Positions 36,339-46,123 of a DNA stretch of 64,000 bases are shown here, piece by piece (position 1 is the first letter of the stretch; each line of letters begins with the position of its first letter). Position numbers and translations under genes: made by a program. Source of the DNA: an uncultured Flavobacteriales bacterium (lineage in GTDB: Bacteria; Bacteroidota; Bacteroidia; Flavobacteriales; JBLHRE01). Location: assembly GCA_937139155.1 (NCBI GenBank), contig CAKZPI010000022.1, positions 1 through 64,000 of the forward strand. The letters are read 5' to 3'. The notes beneath the pieces are model-generated. The model was given only the letters and a program-made list of their open reading frames with translations. It was not told the DNA's origin and ran no database searches.

Positions 36339-38067
36339 TTTCTATTTTTTGGGCCAAGCCTTCTCTTTTCGGATCTTTTTCAAAGGCCCTATTCCAAAAC
36401 TCAAGCGCTTCTTCCTTATTTCCCAATTTAAACAGAATGTCTCCTTTATGCTCTAAAAGCTCAGCATTAGGGCTTGACGTGTTTTCAATGGATTTATTAA
36501 TCCAGGTTAGGGCCTCTTCATACCTTTTCAATTTGAATAATATCCAGGCGTAGGTATCTTGAAATGAGCTGTTTTCAGGCATTAGAGCATTGCTTTTGCC
36601 TGACATGTCTAGGGCTTTTTCAAGGTTTTGATTTCTGAGACTTAGGTAGTACGCATAATTGTTCAATACATAGGCATTGTTCGGATTGATTTCCAAAGCT
36701 TTATCATAAGCCTGATCGGATGCATCGTGTAATTCCTCACCGTGGTATAAGTCGCCCAACATGGAGTAAAACTGCCCTTTCAAGGCAGGGTTTCCAACCA
36801 CATACATCAATCCGCTTTCTAAGGCTTCAATGGCTTTATTTGGCTCTTCGGTTTGCAAATAAGCCACCCCTTGGTAGTAGTAAACTTCCGCTTTCGCGGG
36901 ATAAAGAGCCTGGGCCTGCTCAGTAAGCTCAGCCAAAGCTTTAAAGTTCTCTTGTTCTAGGTAAAGGGAGAAAAGTTGGCTGTAAACTCCAAATTCAGTT
37001 TCGCCCATTTCAATAGACTTTGAATACGCCTCTGCGGCTTCTACCAACCTTTTATCTTGTTTGAGAAAATCTCCTTTTATGGCATAAACCCTAGGGTTGT
37101 CAGGGTGGACCTTAATCATAGACTCCAGGAGCCTTACCGCCTCTTTTCGATACACCTGGCTGCTTTGCATGAGCTGGTAATAATTGCCCAGAATCTGCAT
37201 TTTTCGTTCCACCGGATAATCCGGATTTTCAAAGGCCCTTGCCAAAAAATCGAAGGCCTTATCTGGTTTTCCAGATTTCCGGTATAAATCAGACAGGGCC
37301 ACCAAAGCTTGGGGGTTTTCCGGATCAATTTCAAGCAATCGGTCGAATAAGGCAATGGCTTCTTCAAATTTATCATTGGCTCCGTACAGTTCAGCCAGCA
37401 TCCCGTAATACCTCGGCTCCTTCGGGTTGCTATCAATCAAGGCCTGAATCTCAGCTACGGCAGCCTCAAAATCACCCAGTTTAATGTAGAGCTCCTCCTT
37501 TTGCAGGGAAAGGTCTTCTTGAATTCCGATTTCAGACTCAAGCTGGTTGAACTTTTCAATGGCCTTTTTGTATTCACCGGCGTTCACCAAGGCAATGCCT
37601 TCGTAATATTTCCACTCAACATTATCGGGGTAGGCTTCCACAAGTTTTCCGTAAACCTGGGCCTCTTCTTGATAGCGCCTTAGGTCTCTGAGAATTTCAG
37701 CCTTAAGCTCAAGCATCCACTTATTCTTCGAATCTCTTTTAATGGCACCATTTACCTCTTCAATTGCCTGGGTTAAATCGCCAGAGCTTTGGTAAATCTT
37801 GGCCAATTCAAACCGCACCGTAGGGTCAGAAGGGTTGATTCTTTTGCATTGCTGGAAAAGCTGAAAGGCTTCCTCGGTTTTTCCGGTACTTCTTGCTTTT
37901 AGCGCTTCAAAAAACAAATGCTCAAACTCTACCGACTGCCGATAGGTGAGCACTTGATCTTCGGGCTCAACGGACTCCTGATTGCTCAGGGCTTTCGGTG
38001 AACCACAACCGATTAAAATTCCGGCAAAAGCCGCATAAAAAAATATTTCTTTCCTTATTCTAAACAT
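36325..38067 (-). CDS. tetratricopeptide repeat lipoprotein
   Basis: A 580-aa protein with a lipoprotein signal (FAGILIGCGSPKA) and at least ten TPR units from about 45 to 575, for example DPTVRFELAKIYQSSGDLTQ, EPRYYGMLAELYGANDKFEE and NAYVLNNYAYYLSLRNQNLE. TPR arrays form protein-binding superhelices; the partner is unknown. Placed between a sugar nucleotidyltransferase and DUF4292 with overlapping ends, it probably works at the outer membrane or periplasmic face. Confidence 0.92.
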   Translation of the reverse strand: MFRIRKEIFFYAAFAGILIGCGSPKALSNQESVEPEDQVLTYRQSVEFEHLFFEALKARSTGKTEEAFQLFQQCKRINPSDPTVRFELAKIYQSSGDLTQAIEEVNGAIKRDSKNKWMLELKAEILRDLRRYQEEAQVYGKLVEAYPDNVEWKYYEGIALVNAGEYKKAIEKFNQLESEIGIQEDLSLQKEELYIKLGDFEAAVAEIQALIDSNPKEPRYYGMLAELYGANDKFEEAIALFDRLLEIDPENPQALVALSDLYRKSGKPDKAFDFLARAFENPDYPVERKMQILGNYYQLMQSSQVYRKEAVRLLESMIKVHPDNPRVYAIKGDFLKQDKRLVEAAEAYSKSIEMGETEFGVYSQLFSLYLEQENFKALAELTEQAQALYPAKAEVYYYQGVAYLQTEEPNKAIEALESGLMYVVGNPALKGQFYSMLGDLYHGEELHDASDQAYDKALEINPNNAYVLNNYAYYLSLRNQNLEKALDMSGKSNALMPENSSFQDTYAWILFKLKRYEEALTWINKSIENTSSPNAELLEHKGDILFKLGNKEEALEFWNRAFEKDPKREGLAQKIENEKL

Positions 38068-39056
38068 GTAAAGTCTCCTAGGCTAAGGCTTTTGAAATCT
38101 CCATTGTACTTCACCTTATTTCCGATCATAGAATCTGCAATTTTGGCATTTCTAATTTCAGAATCTGATTGAATGATGGTATTTCTTACCTCAGCATTTT
38201 CAATTACCGTACCGCTTCCAATGGATACGTGTGGACCAATTTTAGCATTGTTCAAAACCACGCCTTCACCAATGAAGCAGGGAGGGGTGATTTCTGAACC
38301 CATAGATTTTACGGATTCGTGGATGGAGTGGTTCTTAGAATCAAACTCTAAAACCCTTTGGTTGGTATAAACTGTGGCATCTTTATTTCCGCAATCAAGC
38401 CATTCATCCACCTTGCCCGGCGCAAACTTTGAGCCCTTCAATTTCATGTTCTCCATGGCATTGGTAAGCTGGTATTCACCCTTTTCTTTGATGTCATTGT
38501 CAATCAAGTACTGCAATTCATCCCTGAGGTAGGCCCCGTCTCTGAAGAAATAGATTCCAATAATGGCAAGGTCTGAAACATATTCCGTAGGCTTTTCAAC
38601 AAAATCAGTGATGATTCCCTCATCGTCTAATTTAACCACCCCAAAAGCCGATGGGTCCTCAATTTTCTGAACCCAGATGATTCCGTCTTTACTGGTATCA
38701 AGGGTGAAATCTGCCCGGAAAAGGGTATCGGCGAAAGCCACAACTACTGGGCCCTCCATGGATTCTTTTGCGCATAAAATGGCATGGGCGGTACCCAGGG
38801 GTTTGTCTTGATAATAAATGCTGCCTTTTGCCCCTAAGCTCTCAGCAATTCCCTCCAAATCTTTCTCTACTTGATCTCCAAAGTCCCCGATTACAAAAGC
38901 AATTTCTTCAACTTTTTGGCCACAGACCCGAGTGATGTCTTCTACCAGTCTCTGAACTATTGGCTTTCCGGCAACCGGAATCAAGGGTTTAGGAACGGTA
39001 AGGGTGTGAGGTCTTAGACGTGAGCCGCGCCCGGCCATAGGAACAATAATGCGCAT
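38055..39056 (-). CDS. sugar-1-phosphate nucleotidyltransferase (RmlA/GlmU-like)
   Basis: Cytoplasmic enzyme of 333 aa activating a sugar phosphate as NDP-sugar. The N-terminal Rossmann-like domain has the signature GRGSRLRPHTLTVPKPLIPV at 9-28, then AFADTLF and the DFVEKPTEY segment. The C-terminus from about 245 is a short left-handed beta-helix with hexapeptide-like repeats (GEGVVLNNAKIGPHVSIGSG). The layout fits glucose-1-phosphate thymidylyl- or uridylyl-type transferases; the exact sugar cannot be fixed. It overlaps the TPR gene by 13 bp and shares a run with a flippase, suggesting surface glycan supply. Confidence 0.9.
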   Translation of the reverse strand: MRIIVPMAGRGSRLRPHTLTVPKPLIPVAGKPIVQRLVEDITRVCGQKVEEIAFVIGDFGDQVEKDLEGIAESLGAKGSIYYQDKPLGTAHAILCAKESMEGPVVVAFADTLFRADFTLDTSKDGIIWVQKIEDPSAFGVVKLDDEGIITDFVEKPTEYVSDLAIIGIYFFRDGAYLRDELQYLIDNDIKEKGEYQLTNAMENMKLKGSKFAPGKVDEWLDCGNKDATVYTNQRVLEFDSKNHSIHESVKSMGSEITPPCFIGEGVVLNNAKIGPHVSIGSGTVIENAEVRNTIIQSDSEIRNAKIADSMIGNKVKYNGDFKSLSLGDFTCLE

Positions 39057-39079
39057 TTTTTTCTCTTTAATTTGGTTAA

Positions 39080-39514
39080 TTATTTTTTTCCGGTTGAGCC
39101 GAATCCTCCAGCTCCACGGTCGGTTTTACTTAAGTCTTGAACAGGCAACCATTCTACCCGTTCATGTTTGGCTACCACCAACTGAGCAATTCGGTCACCC
39201 GGCTGAATGGTTTGGTCTTCATTTGATAGGTTTACCAGAATCACCCCAATGTCTCCGCGGTAATCAGCGTCAATGGTTCCCGGACTGTTCAGAACGGAAA
39301 TCCCTTGCTTATAAGCCATGCCGCTTCTTGGTCTTACCTGGGCTTCATATCCTTTAGGCAAGGCAATTTGCAAGCCCGTAGGAACCAATTTGCGCTCAAG
39401 AGGCTTTAGGGTAAAGGCCTCTTCAATATGAGCCTGAAGGTCGAGTCCTGCTGCTAAGTCTGTTTTATGCTCAGGAAGTGGATAGGCTGAGGTATGGATT
39501 ACTGGTATTTTCAT
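39080..39514 (-). CDS. dut: dUTP diphosphatase
   Basis: Trimeric dUTPase, 144 aa, hydrolysing dUTP to dUMP to keep uracil out of DNA. All five motifs are present: AAGLDL (21-26), RPRSGMA (61-67), [10 protein letters not shown] (79-88), [11 protein letters not shown] (104-114) and the C-terminal [10 protein letters not shown] (133-142). It overlaps the flippase stop by 4 bp. Confidence 0.97.
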   Translation of the reverse strand: MKIPVIHTSAYPLPEHKTDLAAGLDLQAHIEEAFTLKPLERKLVPTGLQIALPKGYEAQVRPRSGMAYKQGISVLNSPGTIDADYRGDIGVILVNLSNEDQTIQPGDRIAQLVVAKHERVEWLPVQDLSKTDRGAGGFGSTGKK

Positions 39515-40932
39515 GATTTTCTTTGAAGAAAGCGCAATTTATCTTTTTCAATTTGCATGACCACAATAGCAAAGACCAGAATTCCTAAAAATCCTGAAAG
39601 GATTCCGGAAATGGGGAGGTTTTGGGCGGCAAAATAAAGGCCCATAGTGGTGAGGGCATAGATGCCCATTTTCTTTTTAGGGTAGGGGATGTTGTACCGG
39701 GCTTGGCCTATAAAAAAGGACAGTAGGCACATGGTGAAATAAGCAAAAAGGGTGGCCCAAGCGGAAGCCCAATACCCAAACCTAGAAATTCCCCAGAAGT
39801 TCACAGCTAGAGTAATCAAGGCTCCTACCAAAGAAAAGAAAGCGCCAAATCGGGTTTGATCAGAAAGTTTGTACCAAGCTGAAAGGTTTATGTAAAGACC
39901 GAGGAATAAATTAGCCGCCAGGAGTATGGGCACTACCCCTAATCCTCCATGGTACTCTTCCCCAATAAAATGCTTGAACCAATCCATGAACCCAGTAATT
40001 ACCAAGAAAATAAAACAGCCTACAAGGAAAAAGTACCCGGCCACGTCTCCCAAATTCTTTCGGTCGTTTGACTCTCCTTTGTTTTGGAAATAAAAAGGTT
40101 CAATGCCCATTCGAAAAGCTTGGACAAATAGGGTCATGAACACAGCGAGTTTATAACAAGCCCCATAAACCCCAACTTCATAAGAGGCCGTTTCTTCAGG
40201 CAATAAATTAGCCAATAAGGCCCGGTCGAGGGTTTCGTTGATTACCCCAGCAAAGCCTCCAAGCCAAAGGGGCCAAGAGTATTTCACCAGGCGGGTCCAC
40301 ACCCCCTTGTCTAATTCTGAAAAGAGTTTGATGGGCGGAAGGGTGAATAACCAGAGCAATCCAGAGGCAATCAGATTGGCATAAAAGATAAATCGAATTC
40401 CCTCAGGGCCCAAGTTCTCTGAGCCAGGAGCCCATTTCAACCAATATAGGTTTAGCACTATGTTCAAGAGAATGGTGGAGAACCTGAGGGCGGCAAACTT
40501 CATGGCCTTTTGTTGGTACCTCATTCTTGCCAACGGAATAGCAGCCATGGCATCGAAGGCCAGAATCGCCGCAAAAATGGAGAGGTATTCTTCTTCGTGT
40601 CCTTTCCCTAAGTAGCTTACCCAGTGCCCGGCCCCAAGCCAAACGACAAGAAAAAAGCCTAAAGAAGCCAGCCAGACCGTTCCGGTAGTGGAGGCAAACA
40701 CCTTAGACTCATTTTCTTTGGCAAACCGGAAATAGGCCGTTTCAAACCCAAAGGTCAGGAAAACAGCGATGAAGGCGGCGTAGGCATAGAGCTCGGTAAC
40801 CACCCCATAAGCATCCGGAGCAAAAACCCGGGTGTAAATGGGCACAAGCAAAAAGTTCAGCAAGCGCGCCAGCATGCTACTCAAGCCATAAATGGCGGTT
40901 TGACCCAGAAGCTTTTTTAGGGGATTTGCCAT
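39511..40932 (-). CDS. polysaccharide biosynthesis flippase (Wzx/MOP family)
   Basis: Inner membrane protein of 473 aa with about 12-14 hydrophobic helices, starting with the typical [20 protein letters not shown] followed by [12 protein letters not shown]. The MOP/Wzx family flips lipid-linked oligosaccharides to the periplasmic side. It heads a run with dut, a nucleotidyltransferase and envelope lipoproteins, but no glycosyltransferase is adjacent. The substrate is unknown; some Bacteroidota homologs in this conserved context may serve a general surface glycan. Confidence 0.9.
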   Translation of the reverse strand: MANPLKKLLGQTAIYGLSSMLARLLNFLLVPIYTRVFAPDAYGVVTELYAYAAFIAVFLTFGFETAYFRFAKENESKVFASTTGTVWLASLGFFLVVWLGAGHWVSYLGKGHEEEYLSIFAAILAFDAMAAIPLARMRYQQKAMKFAALRFSTILLNIVLNLYWLKWAPGSENLGPEGIRFIFYANLIASGLLWLFTLPPIKLFSELDKGVWTRLVKYSWPLWLGGFAGVINETLDRALLANLLPEETASYEVGVYGACYKLAVFMTLFVQAFRMGIEPFYFQNKGESNDRKNLGDVAGYFFLVGCFIFLVITGFMDWFKHFIGEEYHGGLGVVPILLAANLFLGLYINLSAWYKLSDQTRFGAFFSLVGALITLAVNFWGISRFGYWASAWATLFAYFTMCLLSFFIGQARYNIPYPKKKMGIYALTTMGLYFAAQNLPISGILSGFLGILVFAIVVMQIEKDKLRFLQRKS

Positions 40933-40934
40933 GC

Positions 40935-40962
40935 CAAAAAACCCCGACTAAATCGGGGCTTT
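40935..40962 (-). terminator. rho-independent terminator after the enoyl-CoA hydratase gene
   Basis: On the minus strand CCCCGA pairs with TCGGGG around a 5-nt loop, followed by six T residues. It sits 4 bp past the hydratase stop and separates it from the flippase run. Confidence 0.8.
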
Positions 40963-40965
40963 GTC

Positions 40966-41748
40966 TTATTTACCTTTAAACTCTGCCTTTCGTTTGTTCA
41001 AAAAAGCAGAGGTGCCTTCTTTAAAGTCTTCCGTTCCGAAGCAGGCCCCAAATTCTTTGATTTCGGTTGCATACCCATCCTCTCCGTCTTTGAACCCGGC
41101 ATTAATCGAACGAATGGCGCCTTCAATGGCTCTAGGTGAGTTTTTCATTATTTTCTGGGCAAGATTTACACAGGTTTCAGTAAGCTCATCCGGCTCAACT
41201 ACGTGATTTACCAAGCCCCAAGAATTGGCTTCGTCGGCAGATAACATTCCGGCGGTCATAATCATTTCCATGGCCTTTCCTTTGCCCACCAAATGAGCCA
41301 GCCTTTGGGTTCCTCCATAGCCAGGAATTAACCCTAAACTGGTTTCAGGAAGGCCCATTTTTGCGGTGAAAGAGGCCACTCTAAAATGGCAAGCCATGGC
41401 AAGCTCAAGTCCGCCCCCTAAGGCGAAACCATTCACGGCTGCAATCACGGGCTTCTTCAAGTTCTCAACCGTATCAAAGAGTTTCTTTTGACCTTGAGCA
41501 GCAAGCTCAGCGCCTTCTTTTGCGTTGAAGGAGGCAAATTCAGAGATATCTGCACCTGCCACAAAGGCTTTATCTCCCGCCCCGGTAATTAAAATCACCC
41601 TTACTTCAGAATCATCTTCAAGCTTGGTAAAAGCTTGGTTTAGCTCTTCAATAGTGGCTTTATTCAATGCGTTTAATTTGGCTGGCCTATTGATGGTAAT
41701 CATGGCAATGCCGCTGTTCTGTTTTACTACCAGATTCTCAAATTTCAT
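40966..41748 (-). CDS. enoyl-CoA hydratase/isomerase family protein
   Basis: Crotonase-fold enzyme of 260 aa, adding water to enoyl-CoA in fatty-acid or amino-acid breakdown. Oxyanion-hole segments are KAFVAGADISEF (60-71) and ALGGGLELAMAC (109-120). Both catalytic glutamates of true hydratases are present, E115 and E135 (PETSLGLIPGYGGTQRL). This makes a hydratase (crotonase-like) activity more likely than isomerase only. It seems monocistronic, with its own terminator. Confidence 0.93.
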   Translation of the reverse strand: MKFENLVVKQNSGIAMITINRPAKLNALNKATIEELNQAFTKLEDDSEVRVILITGAGDKAFVAGADISEFASFNAKEGAELAAQGQKKLFDTVENLKKPVIAAVNGFALGGGLELAMACHFRVASFTAKMGLPETSLGLIPGYGGTQRLAHLVGKGKAMEMIMTAGMLSADEANSWGLVNHVVEPDELTETCVNLAQKIMKNSPRAIEGAIRSINAGFKDGEDGYATEIKEFGACFGTEDFKEGTSAFLNKRKAEFKGK

Positions 41749-41790
41749 ATGCTGAATAATTTTTCAGGATTCTTGTTTGGCAAATTACGT

Positions 41791-43239
41791 TTATTCATTG
41801 CCCATGGGCAAGGCTATGAAGAAAGTGGTGCCTGATTTCGGGGAAGATTCAAACCAGATTTTCCCTCCATGATTCACAATAATTCGTTTTACAATGGCAA
41901 GTCCGAGGCCCATTCCGGTAGTTTTGGTGGTAAAACTTGGCTCAAAGATTTTCTCTTTCTTCTCCTCAGAAATACCTGAGCCATTGTCTTCCACTTGAAT
42001 TAGGGCTTGATTGTTTCCCCTTTTCAGGGAAAGGATGACTTTTGGTTCCTTCCCATCTGGAACGGCCTGAAGGGCGTTTTGAATGAGGTTATTCATCACC
42101 CGAACAATCAATTCCCGGTCAACCGGAACCCTCAGTTCTTTAGCAATATTTCCTATTTCAACCCCTTTTTCATCGTAAAGGGTTTTCATGTTTTCCAAGA
42201 TTTCGCTGAGGTTTTCCTCCTTGGCTTCCACCATGGGCAGGGTTGCAAAACGGCTGAAGCTTGCGGCAATGCTGCTTAAGGCATCAATTTGAGTAACCAT
42301 GGTATGGGTAAACTTCTTGAGATCCTGGTGAAAGCTTTCCGAGTTCGGACTTAATTTTCGTTCAAACTGTTGAACGGTAAGCTTCATGGGGGTAAGGGGG
42401 TTCTTTATTTCATGGGCTACTTGCCTTGCCATCTCTCTCCATGCGTGATCTCTTTCCGTTTCAGCCAACTTAGCAGCCGACTCTTCAAGCTCTCTTACCA
42501 TTCGATTATACTCTTCTACCAGGTCGCCAATTTCATCATCCGACTCCCATTCCAGGGTTTTGAGTCGGGTGCCAAGACGGGTTTCTTTTATGGTTTGTCT
42601 TACCTTTTTGAGTGACCTTGTGATGTATTGGGTGAGGTAAAACCCAAGGGCGAGTGCTCCTAAAAACAGAATAAGGTAGGTTTCAACCAAGGTTTTAAAA
42701 AAAGCCTCTGCTTCAATGCTCATTTGTTGATTTACATCGAAGTAGGGGATGTTTGCAATACCGATGGGGTACCCTGAAATATCAAGAATGTATTGGTAAG
42801 AATTCAAGAGGCTTAAGGTATCGCGCTCTTCCTCTTCAATAAAAATTCGGTCGGCCGTATCCAGTTCGGTGAGAAGGGAAGGGGGTAGGGTAGTGGGGAG
42901 AAGCTCAGAGATAAAGAGGTCCGGATTACTTGTAACCAGAAGCTCCCCTTTCAGGTTGTAAAGGTTGAGGTCTAAATTGTTCACATCGGCCAATTCGTCA
43001 ACTTTCCGTTGAAAAAAGAATTCAACAGAGTCAGGGTTCAGGCTTACATTTTCAGATTCAAGAAAATACTCAATGGCTGCCATAATGGTGGTTTCTTTCC
43101 GAATCAACCTTTGGGTATGGTACTCTTCATTCTGGCTTTGGAAAAAGAAAAAAGTAACCGATCCAATGACGATGAAAGAGACCACAATCAGGGCGATCAT
43201 GCTTAAATAAATCCGGGTACGGAGGCTTGGTCTTGTCAT
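41791..43239 (-). CDS. HAMP-domain sensor histidine kinase (NtrY-like)
   Basis: Membrane sensor kinase. I prefer the ATG at 43239 ([18 protein letters not shown], 482 aa) over the one at 43266, since the basic stretch then leads directly into TM1. A periplasmic sensor loop of about 130 residues is followed by TM2 ([14 protein letters not shown]), HAMP (about 205-260), the H-box [13 protein letters not shown]-box [11 protein letters not shown]1 DNGSGI and G2 [12 protein letters not shown]. All catalytic boxes are intact. No response regulator is adjacent, so it is an orphan in this window. It diverges from the methyltransferase gene by 48 bp. Confidence 0.92.
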   Translation of the reverse strand: MTRPSLRTRIYLSMIALIVVSFIVIGSVTFFFFQSQNEEYHTQRLIRKETTIMAAIEYFLESENVSLNPDSVEFFFQRKVDELADVNNLDLNLYNLKGELLVTSNPDLFISELLPTTLPPSLLTELDTADRIFIEEEERDTLSLLNSYQYILDISGYPIGIANIPYFDVNQQMSIEAEAFFKTLVETYLILFLGALALGFYLTQYITRSLKKVRQTIKETRLGTRLKTLEWESDDEIGDLVEEYNRMVRELEESAAKLAETERDHAWREMARQVAHEIKNPLTPMKLTVQQFERKLSPNSESFHQDLKKFTHTMVTQIDALSSIAASFSRFATLPMVEAKEENLSEILENMKTLYDEKGVEIGNIAKELRVPVDRELIVRVMNNLIQNALQAVPDGKEPKVILSLKRGNNQALIQVEDNGSGISEEKKEKIFEPSFTTKTTGMGLGLAIVKRIIVNHGGKIWFESSPKSGTTFFIALPMGNE

Positions 43240-43287
43240 GTGCGGAAAATACGAATGAAATCTCAACTTGATTAATACCTTTACCGA

Positions 43288-43971
43288 ATGGATTGGAAAG
43301 CATTTTGGAACAACCGAGCAGAAATGTTTCCCGAACGGCTAGCCCAGGTAGGAAGGGGAGATGGAAGCGGCTATGCTGAAGAAGCGGAACGATTTGAAAA
43401 AACCTTAAACCACATTTTCTCAACCTTGAAGGTAGAGGAAGGCATGCCTGTGCTTGACCTTTGCTGCGGGAATGGGCTTATTTCTCACGCCCTTGCTGAA
43501 AAGGGAGCTGAGGTATTGGGCATTGATTTTGCCGAAAAACTGCTCAAGATTGCGAAAAAGAAAGCCCCGAAGAACGCTAGGTTCATTCAGGGAGATGCCT
43601 TAGACCTTGAAGGCGTAGTAGAGGAGAAGTTTGATCGCATCTTGCTTCATTTCTCTTTGCAGTACTTCACAAAAGAGAAGGAGGTTCGGACCCTTTTTAA
43701 GTCTATGGCCAACTTATGCTCTCCGGGCGGAATGATCTTGGTTTCCGACATTCCTGATTCTGCCAAGGTGGGGGCTTATTATACCACGCCCAAAGACAAG
43801 CTTCGACGGATGTGGCATAAGTTTAAAGGGCAAGACGATATGGGTAAGTTTTGGAAAAGGAAGCAACTGGTTAAGATCTGCAGTGAGCTGGGCCTTTCGG
43901 CGGAAGCCTTGGACCAACCGGAAACCTTGCCTTATGCCCATTACCGTTTTGACCTGATCATTCGCCCCTGA
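43288..43971 (+). CDS. class I SAM-dependent methyltransferase
   Basis: A 227-aa cytoplasmic protein with motif I VLDLCCGNGLISHAL, motif II EVLGIDFAEKLL and a following IQGDALDLE and RILLHFSLQYF. These place it in the small-molecule methyltransferase type (Methyltransf_11/25-like). No cofactor or substrate domain is attached. It is a lone rightward gene in a leftward region; its stop lies 14 bp before a 63-bp repeat element. Confidence 0.87.
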   Translation: MDWKAFWNNRAEMFPERLAQVGRGDGSGYAEEAERFEKTLNHIFSTLKVEEGMPVLDLCCGNGLISHALAEKGAEVLGIDFAEKLLKIAKKKAPKNARFIQGDALDLEGVVEEKFDRILLHFSLQYFTKEKEVRTLFKSMANLCSPGGMILVSDIPDSAKVGAYYTTPKDKLRRMWHKFKGQDDMGKFWKRKQLVKICSELGLSAEALDQPETLPYAHYRFDLIIRP

Positions 43972-43984
43972 AAACTGGCTTAAG

Positions 43985-44047
43985 ACCAAGCTAGCCAAGG
44001 TTCCACGAGGAACACGGCTTGTGTGCGTGGAACGGTTTGGGAAACTG
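43985..44047 (+). repeat. 63-bp hairpin repeat, copy 1
   Basis: Near-identical to 45958-46020 in the same orientation, with about 55 of the first 61 positions equal. It can fold: GTTCCACG (44000-44007) pairs with CGTGGAAC (44026-44033), and ACAC with GTGT inside, leaving a GGCTT loop. It lies between convergent genes. It resembles a REP-type palindromic element; no transposase is nearby. Confidence 0.8.
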
Positions 44048-44098
44048 AATCCGAACAATACAATTTAAGGAATAAGCCTAAGGCCTAGGGTTGGTTGG

Positions 44099-45862
44099 TT
44101 ACTCTGACTTAAGCCATTTTACCTCTTCCGCCCCTCCGTTTGAATCCATGATTTGAACGATGTACAGACCCGCAGGAAGGTGCCCGGTTTGGATGCTTGA
44201 GTAAAACTTGCCCGTTGCTGATTCTTCATGAACTATGTGACCTTGGCTATTGTAAATGAAGATTTGCTCCGTTTCAGGGGGGAAATCCACAAAGACTTCA
44301 TGGTTTCCTGGATTTGGATACACCTTAGATTTCCACTCCTTTTTTGGGGCGTTCTCAGGCTTTCTTTCTTCTCTATATTCTCCTATAATCAAACGGGTTT
44401 GCCATTGGCCTGATATGCCAGAAGGGATGTGGGTATAACTGGCGTTAAAGGTTTTGGCCGTTCCTCCAAATTCTAAGAACAAAACACTGTCTAAGTAAAC
44501 CCGGGCATCCACTGAGTTGAGTTGCTCCAGACCAGGAGTATCCTCCCAAGTAAATTCCCAGTCTTCGGTGCTCCCAGTATATTTTTGAGGTCCGAGATGG
44601 ATGTATTCCTCTTTGGAAACATCGGCTCCTAAGACCATTCCTTTCACTCCTGGATCAAGATCAAGCATTACAGGGTTTGCACGTACCAAAGCTTCATTAG
44701 GCAAGGCCATGTTGTTTCCATCGTAGTAAACCGAGACCCATCGTGTTGAGACATCTGGCGAAGCCTTGTATTCACCATTATAAAACGGATTGCTATCCTG
44801 AACCTGGTACTCCACAACCGTTCTAAATTTATTCCGTTGCAGGTATTCTGCTTCAATTTGGCCCCAATAATCAAGCCAATAGGAACAGGCTTTTAGCCCC
44901 GTTCCAGGCCCTTGATAGTACACATAATCTTGAGGTGACCATTGAATGTAATTTGTAGAAAACCAAGGCTCAAAAACAAGCACCTCATTGGGCGCGTCAG
45001 GGTTGGCTCGTTCCAACCATTGGTTCAAAGTGGGCAGAAAATCTTCAACCGTCTGTGTTAGGACATAAACACTTGATGGTTCTTGGCAGCCTAAGTTACC
45101 AGTATTTGACGCATCGGGGGTAACGTAATACCGCTCCATGAGTAAGGGCAGCGAGTCTATTACGGTTACCACATGAGTTCCTGGGTATGAGTTTACTGCG
45201 CCGCAAGGGTTTCCTTCTCCTAAGTCAAGCTTCGATGTGAAAATATAATGGCCAGGTTTGTCAATGCTCACCTCAAACGATTTTCCTTCACCCAAATACT
45301 TATCTTCCCTTGCAGTATCTCCTTCGTACCACAACAGTTTACGGTCAGGATAGGCATTTCCTCCGCCAAGGGTTATCACATCGTCATGGCCATAAAATAC
45401 ATATCCATTTGAATAGGCATAAAGGGCAGGGTCTAGGTCATAGATCATGGGGTACTCTTCCATAGAGGCGTAAAAAGCCCCAAAAAACCACTTGTTATAG
45501 GTAATGACCTCCATTCTAAGTGAGCCTACGGCATAGCATGGTATTTGCCAGGTGGCATTGGTTGGAGTTTCGGCCCACATCCAGTCTTCTTTAACCGTTA
45601 CCGTGTCTGTGAGATCCCTTTCCGTGCTTGAATCTGTTGGGTTTGTTTCATCCCAGGTAAAAATTACATCTACCTTGTCCCGGTTCCAGGCTTTATTAAA
45701 AACCCACTCAATTTCAATGGTCTCACCGGGCGTAAGTGTTGCGTTTGAAACCGGCGAACAGACTCCATCAAAATCATCATCAACTGAATCGCAGTCTTGG
45801 CTATTGGCTGGATTTAAAAAAGCAAAAAATAAAATTGAACACAAGAAAGTAGTTCGTAGCAT
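44099..45862 (-). CDS. secreted protein with type A T9SS sorting domain
   Basis: Predicted T9SS cargo of 587 aa. I chose the ATG at 45862 because it gives a clear signal peptide (MLRTTFLCSILFFAFLNPANSQ) followed directly by DCDSVDDDFDGVC; the longer frame adds 28 unlikely residues. The middle is beta-rich with many Trp and Tyr and no recognised enzyme motif. The C-terminus is a sorting domain: KVYPNPGNHEVFVDF, then IFIYNSQGHIVHEE and LPAGLYIVQIMDSNGG. Exported by Sec, then across the outer membrane by T9SS and probably surface-attached. It is bracketed by two 63-bp hairpin repeats. Function unknown. Confidence 0.87.
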   Translation of the reverse strand: MLRTTFLCSILFFAFLNPANSQDCDSVDDDFDGVCSPVSNATLTPGETIEIEWVFNKAWNRDKVDVIFTWDETNPTDSSTERDLTDTVTVKEDWMWAETPTNATWQIPCYAVGSLRMEVITYNKWFFGAFYASMEEYPMIYDLDPALYAYSNGYVFYGHDDVITLGGGNAYPDRKLLWYEGDTAREDKYLGEGKSFEVSIDKPGHYIFTSKLDLGEGNPCGAVNSYPGTHVVTVIDSLPLLMERYYVTPDASNTGNLGCQEPSSVYVLTQTVEDFLPTLNQWLERANPDAPNEVLVFEPWFSTNYIQWSPQDYVYYQGPGTGLKACSYWLDYWGQIEAEYLQRNKFRTVVEYQVQDSNPFYNGEYKASPDVSTRWVSVYYDGNNMALPNEALVRANPVMLDLDPGVKGMVLGADVSKEEYIHLGPQKYTGSTEDWEFTWEDTPGLEQLNSVDARVYLDSVLFLEFGGTAKTFNASYTHIPSGISGQWQTRLIIGEYREERKPENAPKKEWKSKVYPNPGNHEVFVDFPPETEQIFIYNSQGHIVHEESATGKFYSSIQTGHLPAGLYIVQIMDSNGGAEEVKWLKSE

Positions 45863-45957
45863 GGTGTCATCGATAATTCGTGAATACTTACGCAAATAAA
45901 TAAAAAAAACAATTGTCAAAATCCCGGCATAAGAACTGAAGCCCAACCCCCCTCAAA

Positions 45958-46020
45958 ACCAAGCCCGCCAGGGTTCCACGAGGAACACCGCCTGTGTGCG
46001 TGGAACGGTTTGAGAAACCT
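45958..46020 (+). repeat. 63-bp hairpin repeat, copy 2
   Basis: Direct repeat of 43985-44047. The outer stem is GTTCCACG (45973-45980) with CGTGGAAC (45999-46006), the inner stem ACAC/GTGT, and the loop differs (CGCCT versus GGCTT) while both stems are kept. It lies in the 261-bp gap between the T9SS gene start and the atp terminator. Confidence 0.8.
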
Positions 46021-46074
46021 GTTTCTGACAGACCCATTTTCCCGCGAAAGCGAATTTAACAACCTCTCTAAATC

Positions 46075-46104
46075 AAAAAAGCCCCGGCAATCCCGAGGCT
46101 TTTG
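46075..46104 (-). terminator. rho-independent terminator of the ATP synthase operon
   Basis: On the minus strand GCCTCGG pairs with CCGGGGC (one T-G wobble) around a 5-base loop, followed by six T residues, 20 bp past the atpG stop. An A/T arm extends it on both sides, so it may work in either direction. Confidence 0.8.
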
Positions 46105-46123
46105 AATTTTATGTGAACAGCAA

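Noticed and set aside
43999..44014. parS-like reading of GGTTCCACGAGGAACA in the 63-bp repeats
   Set aside because: It resembles the parS half-sites but the core is CACGAG, not CACGTG, which ParB needs. The larger hairpin explains the sequence better.
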